Positions 9,662-22,500 of a DNA stretch of 64,000 nucleotides are shown here, in pieces (the stretch's first letter is position 1; every line of letters begins with the position of its first letter). A model generated the notes under the pieces. The model did not search any database, was not told the DNA's origin, and worked only from the letters and a program-made list of their open reading frames with translations. Made by a program: the position numbers and the translations under genes. Source of the DNA: Perognathus longimembris pacificus (lineage: Eukaryota; Chordata; Mammalia; Rodentia; Heteromyidae); contig NC_063175.1 in the NCBI RefSeq assembly GCF_023159225.1, positions 874,755-938,754 of the forward strand. Reading direction: 5' to 3'.

Positions 9662-12600
9662 CTAGAAAACAGAATATAAATTGTGCAAAGTATAATGGTG
9701 TGCAACCTTCAGTATACAACAAAACAAGAAAGCTAAGGAACTACTAAATTGTTATTCACTTTAATGAGTGTTACTTTAAAACAACTTTCATATTCCCCCT
9801 GGTTTGAATTCCTCCCTTAGTAGCTGCTCCCCTCAAGTTCCCAAGAATCAGAGGAATGGTATTGCCTAAAGTATTATTCTTCCTTTTAATTCCTAAATAT
9901 AAATCAGAAGTGGAACTGAGATAAAATGTAGAAGTTGAGAAGTAGATCAAATTAAATAACATACCTCTCAACCAAGAACCCCAATCTTTTCCAATTTTGT
10001 AAAATAGCCAAGAAAATTCAATTCTTACTTTCATTTTCCTTCAGTAAAGCATCATTATCTTCCTCATCTTCATCTTCACCTGTTTTTATTTCTTCAGAAG
10101 GAGGCTAAAGATGACAGGAAAGTACATTTTAGCGAATGCCAACTTTTTTTTTGGTCTGCTGTGGGGCTTGAACTCGTCCTGGGTGTCATCCCTGAGCCTC
10201 TTTGTGCTCAAGGCTAACACTCTACCACTAGAGCCACAGCACCACTCCCAGTTTTTGCGTGGTTTATTGGAGATAAGAGTCTCACAGGGACTTTTTCTGC
10301 CTGGCTGGCTTTGGACCATGAGCCTCAGATCTCAGCTTCCTTAGTAGCCAGGATTACAGGCATGAGCCACTGTCACCTGGCTACGAATGCCAAGTTCTGA
10401 GGTAAGAAAGCTGGAGGTGGCTTTCATTTACATAAAGTGGTTGTAAAATCCCTAGAACAAGGCCTCAGAACAATTCCTGGCCCCCAGTCTAGTAGATGGG
10501 AAGTAGTAAAAAGCATGGCAAGCCCATTTGCAATTATCTTGGGTTATTAAGTTATGTCTGAGGGAAGACTAGAATAGTGTCATTACCAGATTGAAGCAAT
10601 ACACTAGAAAATTGTATTGGAAAAGGCAACAAATACATTAGAAAGATAGGCCAACTGCCGACTATCTGATAGGAAACCGAAAAATTCAAGTCTTAAGTTT
10701 ACCAGTGGATAGATACTATTGTAATTTGTGTCAAAGCCAAATTCGTGCATTTTTCGTAAATGTATGAGTACACTCCAATGCATTTTTTTTCTGTCACATG
10801 GCAGTCTGTAGGTTTTTTTTTTTTTTTACATGATAGACTAAATTCAGCGATTTGCCCAAACAATGATAGAAAATTAAAAAGGAAGATGTCAGCTCAAGAG
10901 TATGGAAAAAAATGATATATGTTACTTACTGGTAATTCTTTGGCTAGCTTTATTACCATGTTTTCAAGGTATTCTGGCAAACTTTTGAACTGCTGGTTGG
11001 TTGGCTGGAAGAAGTGAGGGCTTCTCCGTGCTAATAGTCTGAGGGCTCTCCAACCGTAATTTGAATTGTTCACAGCTCTATGAAAAGAGATGTCAGTTTT
11101 GTAATTTACATGTTTTTTAGTTCTATATTTGCCTCTAATTCTGCCACACGAAACTATACCCTCCAAGGCGAGTGGCTGCTTAGAGTGCCATTCTTTTCAT
11201 TGTAAGTTTATTCCTAAAAGACCCCTCCCCCTCTCAGTGTGCATTCCACATAGTAAATAACACAAACGGATGGATCTATACTTTTGAAGAAGCAGGCTTA
11301 AGCCCAGTAAATACATTTTGAAAGTTTACATTGTACTTTAACAAGTCAAGGAATAAATGCCAACCCTGGCTAGCTGCTATTTACATAGGACAGCCATCTG
11401 GTTATTTGGAAGGTAAATTCTTGACTTGTATAGGATGTTGTCACCCTCAGATGAGAGTACAGAATATTTCCTTAGTTTAACATTTAACAGTTTATCATAT
11501 TAACAAAGGTTGAGCATCTTATAATCCAAAAATGTGAAAATTTCCAACACCTAAAACTACAAGTGCCTTAAAATGACAAGCTGCTAAAGTTCATGCTGAT
11601 ATTCAAAATCCTGAAATGTAAAACAGTTCTGGTCTCAAAGCATTTTAGATAGGAGATACCCTGTGTTTGGTTTTGTATTTACATAACATCAAACCTTGAA
11701 CTTGGTACCAACTTCAAGTAATAAAAATGTCTCAAAATACTAAAAGGAATAACTATGCAGTAGCTAAAGTGAGCAGTGACGTCAAATGAATCATGAGTAC
11801 TCCCCAATGAAGTAGCCATTAGTGCTACAAGAATCAGAAACCTGAAGAATTCTAAAGATAGTGCTAACTATGCAAAGCTGCAAAAAGATGGAAAGTACAA
11901 ATTGATTCTACTTACAAGGAAGTCTCCTTCACCCATTAAAAGTGTCGCTAAAGACCCAAAAAACTCCCTGGTTAAGTTCACACCAGTAATGAGGTAATGA
12001 GGCTTTCTGAGTTACCTTCAATTCTCCATCAATTATTCTTAAACCTGTCCTTGAGAATGATCACATTCTAAGAAAGAATCCAGCCAGGAGACTTGCATGT
12101 ACAATCTTAGCTACACAGGAGGCTGAGATCTTTAAAGCTGTCCACACAGAAAGGTCTTTGAGAATCCATCTCACACTAGTTAGTAAAAGGGTGGTTTGGG
12201 GCAAAGCTCAAGTGGTAGACTATGTACCATCTATAAGTTAGCAAGTCAAGTAAGTACGAAGCCCTGAGTTCAAGTCCTAGGACTGACAACAAAAAAGCCT
12301 ACAGTTATACAAGGAGGGGATTGAACCCAGGGTTTCACACAATAAGCAATCTACTACTTGAGTCATGCCTCAGCTCTTTTGTTTGTGTTTATTTTTGAGA
12401 TAGGGTCTCAGCTTTTGACCACATTTTCAAACTCTTTCTCCTGCCTCCTCCCAAGTACTGAAATTATAGGCATATGCTACCACACTCAGTTGGTAAATTC
12501 TCTTACCAACAAATCCTTTATTGAGCCAAGCACTCAGGAATTGTGAGGTTTGTAGACCATGTGCATTCTGAACACTGAGGCAAAACAGCACTACAGAAGA

Positions 12601-15600
12601 ACAGGGCCTCGAGGTCACAGTGGTTTTCCTAGCTCTGCATTTACTACCCAAGGACTCCAGGAAATTCTCAGAAAATTCCAGACACACAATACTGGTGAAT
12701 GTATTGGTAAGCATCATTACCAATAAACACATGACAACTTTAGATGCTACAGGAGTGAGTCACACTGGGACTTGCAGGGAAGAGCGTCTTGGCAGGGGGA
12801 TCTGCAGTGAGTCTGCCCTGGAAGTTCAGGGGGTGGGAGGGGCCAAGTGAGCCAGAAGGGAGTCTAAAGGGAAAGGCCCTTGCGGTGAAGACAAATAGTC
12901 CGTCTAATTAAAGCCAAAAAGCAAAGATGTGTCTGCAGAGGCAGGTGTGATCCAGATCCAGGAGGACTCTGGAATAGTCACCATACAGTATTACTCATGA
13001 GATCAGGACTGTGAGTCAGTTAAATTTAATCAATTTTTAATTTATAGACAAGGTTTCACTATATAGCCCCTGGCTGGCCTCTATATCCTCCTTCATCACC
13101 CTCCAGTGCTGGGATTACAGGTGTGTGCTATTTCTGGTCCTTGTACATTTAAAGTTCACTGTCTGACACATGAAGAATTGATCATAGACTGGTGTAAGAG
13201 ATTACAGTGACCAAAAAATCTTACTGCAGGAGGCTGGGAATATGGCCTAGTGGTAGAGAGTTTGCCTAGTATTCATGAAGCCCTGGGTTCAATCCCAGAG
13301 CATCACATATATACAAAAAGCTGGAAGTGGTGCTGTGGCTCAAGTGGTAGAGTGCTAGCCTTGAGCAAAAGAAGCCAGGGACAGTGCTCAGGCCCTGAGT
13401 TCAAGCCCCAGGACTGGCAAAAAACAAAACTTACTGCAAGGTAACACTAATCATGCATATCACATGCTTATTATATTCTATACATGAATCTTTTTATTTA
13501 ATCTTCACAACAGCCTTGTGAAATGAGCTATTAAATATTAACACTTTACAGATGAGGAAAGGGACATGGGAGTATTTTAAAGTTCATTCCAGTCACCAGC
13601 CAGTAAGAGGTAGAGGTGAGAACCTATGCATTCTGACAAAAAACACTTTATAACGCCTAATTAAAATGAGGAGATAATGGTGTCATATGGAACATTCTAG
13701 ATAAATAGGCCGAGACTGGGTCCTCAAGTTACTCAAAAATCTGAGAGTTAGGCAGTGAATGAACTGCCAGCAATGGAGACTGGCAGAGGAAGAGCAAGGT
13801 GCCAAGGTAATGAGAGCGTTACTTAGAGGAGGCCTGACGGATGCGAATGAGGCTGGCTGTTCTGAGAGGCTGCTTTGAAGGCGAACACGGAAGAGAGGCG
13901 ACAGTTGGAGGGAAGAGAGTGATTTTTCTCTTGTACTTTGAAATAAGTGTGATTTCAAGTCTTTTGATAATCCTTGAGATCATGATGTGTAGTAATGTGA
14001 ATGTGGTACATGCACTTGCATTCACTACTCTGTCAATTGCTCCTTTAAGCTTACCAGTATACACAGAATTCCCAAGAGTAGTGGAGGAAATTAAAGTCAA
14101 CTAATGAAAAAGCTTACTTACTTATATTCATTTTCAACCATGTTTTCAGGGTCTGCTTGTTCAATGGCTTCTTCAAAGAACTCCTCCAAAGTTGGCATAT
14201 ATTCCCTGGGCATTATAAAGTAACCAGTGAGCATAAGGTATTTATTAATACTACTAAAGAAATGGTACAATGAAAGTTTTGAATGGTACTCAAACGTTAA
14301 CTAGAGTTAACTAGGAATGTTTTAAACTTAGGAACACTACATTTTGTTGTTGTTGTTGGTGGTGGTGGTGGTGGTGGTTAGAGGTCTGAACTCAGGGCCG
14401 GAGTGCTGCCCTGAGCTCCTTTTTCTCAAGGAAAGGGCTCTTATTTGAGCCACAGTGCCCCTTCTAGTTTTTTGTTTTTCTTTTCTCAGTAGTTTATTGG
14501 AGAAGAGTCTCACAGACTTTCCTGCCCGCTGTCTTCAAACCATGATCCTCAGATCTTAGCCTCCCCAGTAGCTAGGATTCCAGGTGTGAGCCACTGGAGG
14601 TGAAAGATTTAAAGCTAAACTCTCAAAAGGGACAATAAAAGGCTATAGTCTGATGACTATGTATCATCTACTATGTATTACTTACACATGAAAGGTAGAG
14701 GTTGACCAGAGGTTTAAAGCATTTGAATAGAAAATTTTCAAATCCTGTCCTCATCCAATAACATTTAACCATGCCATAATAAAATTTCAAGAGTTTGGCT
14801 TTTAACTAAAATTATTTTAGATTGCCATGGCAACATTTTTTACAATTGGGTCTTTCTGGGATTTGTTTGTAGAATTAAGATTCTGATACCCACACAAAGA
14901 AATGATATCCAAGGAGCATATCTGAGGCTCTACATCTTTGACTAAAACTAGAAAAAAAAAAGGCTCTAAAAAAAGTGAAGCACCAAATCTTTTGATACAG
15001 TATTTCATTGTAATGCCTTGCTTCCTAGTCAGTAACTATTACAGACCAGTGAGTTTGCCATCACACTTTCCTTTTTGTCCATACTGGTGCTTGAACTCAG
15101 GACCTGGGCACTGTCCCTGAGCTTTTTTCCCATGCTAGCAATCTTATCATTTCCAGCCACAGTGCCACTTTTGGTTTTCTGATGGTTAATTAGATAAGAG
15201 TCTCATGGTTTTCTGCCTGAGTAGGCTTTGAAGTGTGATCCTCATATCTCAGCCTCCTGAGGAGCTAGGAGTACAGGTGTGAGCCTTTCCTTTTTCCATA
15301 TCACACCAGAAAAAACACATTTCACAGTAATTGGTTATCATTCACAAATGTTTTGGAACCATTTACCACCCTTAGATTATTTCCTATTTCAAGTAAGATG
15401 CTGGGATTATGCTATCCTTGCTACTCGAGGCTGAGGTCTGAGAACTGTGGTCCACAGACAATGTGATCAGACAAATCTGAGTGACTCATCTCCAACTAAT
15501 CAGCAAAAAGCTAGAACCAGAAGCATGGCGCTGTGACTGAAAAACCCAACCTTTCACAGGAGTTGGAGGCCTTCAATTCAAGTCCCATGACCAGCACACA

Positions 15601-16477
15601 CATACATACAAGATTAACATTGTATCCACAATCCCAAGCTTCTGCCATATTTGTGTCAGACTTTTAAAACACTACAAATATAAGGCTCCCTCTGCCTGCT
15701 CCCCTAAATTCATTGTTTAGTTTCAGAGGTGGCCACTATTCAGAATTTGGTATCATCATTCTTGTACTTTTAAGATAAATAACATTATCATCATTATTTT
15801 TGGTTCTGGTCCTGGGGCTTGAACTTGGCCTACACACTGTCCCTGAGCTTTTTTTTTTTTTTTTTCTCAAGGATAGCACTCTACTACTTAAGCCAACAGC
15901 TCCACTTTCCAATTTTTTGCTGGTTAATTGGAGATAAGAGACCCATGGACTTTTCTGATGGCTTAGATCTGGGATCCTCCAATCTTAGCCTCTTGGTAGT
16001 TAGGATTACGAGGTAGGAGCTACAGGCCCCTGGCTGACAAATAACATTCTTAAAAAGTAATGGCATTCTTTGTATTCACGGTTTGCTTTTTCTGAATATG
16101 CTAAAGCTGATAGACAAGTTTTCATCCGTTAGTTTTTCTAACCCTGTTAGTCTTCTATTGAATCGCCACAAGTTCCTCATATATAGTAAGGTATTTCCTA
16201 TCCTTTGCTTATGAAGAAATGGTAAACATACTTGACTCCTTGTTTGGGGGAATTAGTTTCTTTAGGCATCAGGGCCTTCCAACTCAGGAAATTCATTTTA
16301 TGTCACAACAGAATACACATACATATATGCAAATATATGTGGCATAGAAGTAGAAAATACCAGCTGTCTTTCAAAGTGGCTGTTCCACTAGATACAACCA
16401 CCATCAATGGTAATATTACCCACAATTCTTAAAAATGAGGAAACTGCTGCTTCTCTTGTTCAAAAGAGTGTGTGAGT

Positions 16478-16518
<41 letters not shown>

Positions 16519-19500
16519 GTTTTTTTTTTTGCCAGTCCTGGGGCTTGAACTCAGGGCCGGGTGCTCTTCCTGAGCCTCTTTGTGCTCAACTTGAACCACA
16601 GCACCACTTCTGGCTTTTTCTCAGTATAGTTTATTAGAGGTAAGAGTCTTACAGAGGCTGGGAAGGTGGCTCAGTGGTAGAGTGCTTACCCAGCATGCTT
16701 AAAGCCCTGGGTTCAGTTCCTCAGGACCACATAAACAGAAAAGGGCTGAAGTGGCACTATGGCTCCAGTGGTAGAGCTATTCACATTTAACAACACTATT
16801 TTCCACTTTCTACTCCTTGACTATTGTTTTTTGTCCTCTCCTACCTATTATTTGACGGGATTTTCTGTTTATCTCTTCACCTAATTTATTGAGAAATATT
16901 TAAGCTGGTTAAGAATTTTCTTTTTTAAATTTCTATCTTCATCTTCTTTTACAGGTTGTTTTTTTGTTTTGTTTTGTTTTTAAATGCAGGGCCCGAGGCT
17001 TGAACTCTAGCACTCTACTACTTGAGCCACAGTTCCACTACCTATATTTTGGTGGTTAATTGGAAATTAGAGAGTCTTAAGGACTTTCCTGGAAGGGCTA
17101 GCTTTGAACCACAATGCTGGTATCTCAGTCTTCCGAGTAGATACAATTACAGGCATGAGCCTTAGTACCAGGATTTACATGATGCCTTTATGAACACTTG
17201 TTTTTGCCTTCTTAAGCAGTCAAAATTAGTAACACAGTTTATACAGTGATTTTTTTTTTCAGTACGGGGGTTTGAACTCAGGACTTGGTATGTAGGTGCT
17301 ACACCCCCACCTCTTTTTAGTTTAGCTGCTTTTCAGATAAGAGTCTTGTATTTCTCTCCAGGGACTGGCCCTCACACCTCAATCTTACCCAGACTAGTGC
17401 AGCTGGGACCACAGATGCATACCACTATTCCTGGTTTATTGGTTGAGATGGTGTCTTGTTGACCTTGCCTGTGTTAGCCTTGAACCATGACCCTCCTGAT
17501 CTCTGCCTCCTTACTTCAGTAAGATTTAGCCAGATTTCTTCATGTATACTAATATACCTCTTTACAGAGTAATACTTCTAACTAAGCCCTATTCTGGGTT
17601 CAATGGCCTTTATGATAGCCTTATGTAGTAGGGTCACTGGTAAGACATTCTCCAAGTTTTGATGTTAAAATACTGTTTTTTTTTCTCTCTTTTACAATGG
17701 TATTGAGTATTCAACCCAGGGCCTTGTTCATACAAATAGACTACTCCTGCAGAGTACTTGTCACATTCAAGTGACTACATGGTATAGTTTCTTGTAGCAC
17801 TGGGCTGATAACCTGAGTAAATACTTTGAAGCCTCATTTCACACAGCTTCTGACTTTCTTTTCTTCTTCAAGGCAGCTGTTTTGCAGGGTGACTTTTCTT
17901 TCTCTGATAACTTTTTCACACACAAGAGATATAGATTTTTAGTTTAATTTATTCTTAGGACACATCTTGAAACTAAGAATTTATTCTGATTCTCAGTTAT
18001 TATCAAATATGATCGTTCTTATTTTCTATTCTAAGATTTTTGCTCAATTGTTTTACTATTTTCTCAATTCTAAAAATATTACTTGCTTCTTCAAATTCAT
18101 CTGGTTCTTTCTGACAGTCTCATTTTTGCTTCTTTTGGTTTCAGTTGCTACTTAGCTGTTTTTAATTATCTGGAGCATAAATTACATTGCATTTGTCTGT
18201 CTTTTTAAAAACAACCAGAGCAGAACACTTATGGTGGAATGTATACAAATTTCGCTAATCAGGTATCAAGGAGTGGGAAACCTTTTTCTTCTGCCAAAGG
18301 CCATATGGATATTTATAAGATCAATCAATAGCAGGTCATACAAAATTCACCAAGTTGTAAAATCAGGCAAACAGCTTGACATGAACCAAATGATTTGTGG
18401 GCCTTATTTGGCTTGAGGGCCAGATATTCCTCACCTATTTTTAGACTTTCATCTATGTGAGCCTAATGTGGTTTGATTCAAATGTATGACCCCCCTCAGA
18501 CATATTTTACCACCAAAGTGGTACTTTGTAGATGTTTTAGCTTGGTTCCTTTATGATGTTGGTAGTATAAATGTAAACTGTTAGAAATGCAATGAGAACA
18601 AGCAATTCATTTTAATTTTTTGGGAAATTTCTTTCCCCTTCCACACCTTAGCAGAAATAGACAAGCTTCTAGGTTTCCTGTACCAGGAGCATGTATCCCC
18701 GCTCCCTCAACCCTTCTTTTCAGATAGTACCTCCTCACTGATCTCAGATTTACTTAGTGGAAATTGGCTTACAAAATTTTGCAAGCCTAAGGCTTACTAA
18801 CTTCTGTTTGTGACTACTACCATCAAGTTATCTGGTTTTCCAAACAGGAAATCATCTGCTTCCAGCTCGACACAACTGTCTCAGTTCAATTTATTCTCCT
18901 GGTATTTACTTCTGATTCCTTTTGTGACTTTATGGACTAATGTATTTAATGATCCTAAAATTACTTTGTCAGCATTTCTAGATGTTGTAAGGAGGGAAGC
19001 TATATTATGCTGTGCCAACAGTCAACCACAACAGACTTTTCAATTCCTTTTGACCTCTGATCACTGCTGAGAAAAGGCTCCATTCTATTCTATTAACGCT
19101 GAAAAAATAAATCTTTACTTGCCTCGTGTCTGATTTACAAGCTTCCATATTATCAGGACAGAGATTCCAAAGCCTTGTTAACTCCTCACTACAGAATAAA
19201 CAGAAAAAAATTTTAAGGACACCATCTGCATAAGACTTAAAACTCAACACAAGAGCAATGTAACAGTGGATTTCTGGGTGGTGATATGAGTAGTTTTACT
19301 TTCCTCCCTCATTTTATTTGGCATTTAAATTTCTATATAAGGATATATTTGGTGACAATCTTTTAAGTGTTTTGGAAATATTCAAATACAATAAAAAGTA
19401 GTGAATTGTTAATTAGAAGTAACTATTCAAAGATTAGTACACTTTGCAACAACGGTAAAGGAGTTATACTAACCTACTTGAGGTAAGGTGATTTTCTTGT

Positions 19501-22500
19501 CATAACATGGAAAAAATGGCATAGCTAGAGCCAGGAATTTTGGAAATAGGAATAAAACAAAGGTTTATAACTCACATGAACTCACAATGGCACTTTAGAG
19601 TGATAGGGTAGAGTTAGATGTAGTCACCTATGTTAAGTGAAAAGCTGGAATTCTTAGAGTGACCTCTTTAAAACATAAGAATAACCAAGAACATCCTACC
19701 TAAGAGGACAAGTTAACTTACTTTCCCATCAGGATTTTTTTGTTTGCTCCTTTGCCTAGGAAATCCTCTGGGGCTGCTCTCTTCCGTACCACTCTTGTGG
19801 GCTTGGTTTCTGATGTTCTGTGGTTAACACAAGTAAAACAAACATGAAAGCTTTGTATTATGACAGGACACTATCAGACAGAATACAAAAATGTCACACA
19901 AGGCTGCAAATATGGCCTAGTGGTAAAGTGCTTGCCTCACGTACATGAAGCCCTGGGTTCGATTCATCAGTACCACATACATAGAAAAAGCCAGAAGTGC
20001 TGTTGGGCTCAAGTGGTAGAGTGCTAGCCTTGAGGAAAAAGAAGCCAGGGACAGTGCTCAGGCCCTGAGTTCAAGCCCCAGGACTGGGGGGAAAAATGCC
20101 ACATAATATGGCAAATTTTAAGGAGCTTTTTTCCAGTAAGTGACATCAATCAATTTGTTCTGAGAACTTAATTTCAAGAAATCTGAGGCAAAAAAAATAC
20201 AAATGTCAACTTGGTGGCCAAAGTCCATTACCTTAACTTATATTTTTAAAAATAAAAATACATATACACATGTCCATACATGATAAACAAAATAATCAAA
20301 CTATACTTTGAAATTCCTTTCTTCTATTTCTTGAAATGAGAATGTATTACCTTTCTTTCACAAAACTTGGGCAGCCTTCATTTTTCCATGAGTTCCAATT
20401 TTCTTCAGTGTTTAATATATGCTGAGAAAAACAAGGAAATTACCTTTGTGTAACAGAATCCTTTGAGATATGTGATGCTATGGAAACTATAAATGTCCAA
20501 TACATACCTCTACCATCTTTGAAAATCTTTCTCCATCGGGGGGGTTTTCAGATAGTAGCTGTGATTAGAAAGAATATACTAAGCTTTCAACAACTTTCTG
20601 CATCATTGGAGTGGTTTGTAGGCAGAGAACCAAGAAGTGTTTGTGTTCTTGTACCTGAGCTTAACTTTATCCTTATTTTCCTATTTGGGGCTGAAACAAA
20701 GAAAATTCTAAATTTCCATTTTTGTCAATCATAGGTTTGTTGCGTGTTGGACTTACTTGATAGACTGACTTTGTAGTGTCTTCAATCCAGAGTGATTGCT
20801 CATCAGTTAAAACATAGTTTGAACTAGGGAAAGAAGCAGAAAAGCACACGTGACTTCCAGCAGTGCATATTTTCAAGGTCCATTTAGGGTCTTAAAAACA
20901 CACAAGGCATGTACTACACAAATTAACTAGATTGTAGTGTCAGAAATTACTAACATTAGGAATAGTACAAATGAAAGGATTATGGGAGAAAGTCCTTACA
21001 CTTCTTACACACAGTGACAGAACTGAAGATATGTAAGTGTACAAGGGAGATTAATATGCTTACAAAGACAACAATTTTTTTTGTCAGTTGTGGGACTTGA
21101 ACTCAGGGCCTGGGCACTGTCCCTGAGCCTCTTTGTGCTCAAAGCTAGTACTCTACTACATGAGCCACAGCACTACTTCTGTTTTTTGAGTGGTTAAATG
21201 GAGCCTCACAGGAATTTTTCTACCCAGGCCAGCTTCAAACCATCATCCTCACATCTCAACCTCCTGAATAGCTAGTATTACACATGATACATATAAGCAT
21301 ACTATATTCCTATAGAACTCATTCAAAATATGATGAAAAAATTTAAGTCCTAAAAAAGGGTATGGGGGAACCTAAATTGTTTCAACTCCAATTAACTAAG
21401 CTCTCATTATGTACCAAGTGCTCTAAAGCCATCTAACAAATACTGATAACTTACCATGTTCCAGGATCTGAAGCACTGTACACAGTACACACTGAATCCT
21501 TAGAACTCCTCGAGTACATAGTAAGTATAGACTTTAATGGCTCAATAATGCACTCAAGGTCACAAAGCTTTATTTAGATTAATACCTAGACCTAATTCCA
21601 AACACCCTGATTTTTGTATTACACTACACCAAATCTCCAAAAATAGAAGAATGACATTTTGGAGTATGTACCATGTGCTACCTTAAAATTACAATTCTGA
21701 AAGAGCTTCTTTGAGGCCAATGAGTAATGACACTGGGGTTCAAGCTCAGCAGGTAATAAAAGCCATGTCCTTTATGGATCTACTGTCAAGCAACAGTGGG
21801 CTTATTACTTCAATCATGGACAGTATAAGAAGAAATAGTGTGCCTGGAGTGGAGGGATTTAGAAACACAGTAGAGATCCTAATGGGGTTTTATGAAAATG
21901 CATCTCATCTTTGCTTTAATATTTTATTTGCAGTTTTCAGTTCTGATGTTCTGGAAAGTTCCACACCTTAGGAGAGAAGTACTGGGAGGAGGCATAGGAG
22001 GAGTGATGAAAGCTTAGACAGGAATCTCTTCCCATCAATTGAAATGAAAATGCTGAGAAGGCCTGGAATTAAGTAGGAAATTTGTACGATTAATCCTTTT
22101 CCCCCCAAACAATTATCCTGTGTCTAAAAGCTCCCAATGAAATCCTTTTCTATGTTGGTTAGAAGTACTGATTCCAATACATAAAGTGGGCCCCATAATA
22201 AATTTCATAAGCAGGTACTTTGCCATTGTTTGTAATTCCTTACTATTTATATGAACTTACCTTTTGAATTTGACCTGCCCTTTGAGATACTGGAATAAAA
22301 TGAGATACTGCAATAGGATATGTCGCCGAAAGTTACTGTCACTCAGTTGTAAATCCATCAGCTATTCAAAAAACAAGCATATACACAAACGGCACATTAA
22401 GATCATGTTTTGAAAGGTGCAGGTAATACCACTACAGGAATGGAATATTTTCATTCAATTAAAAGATATTTGTTGTGAGCTCACTCAAAACAGTGTTATT

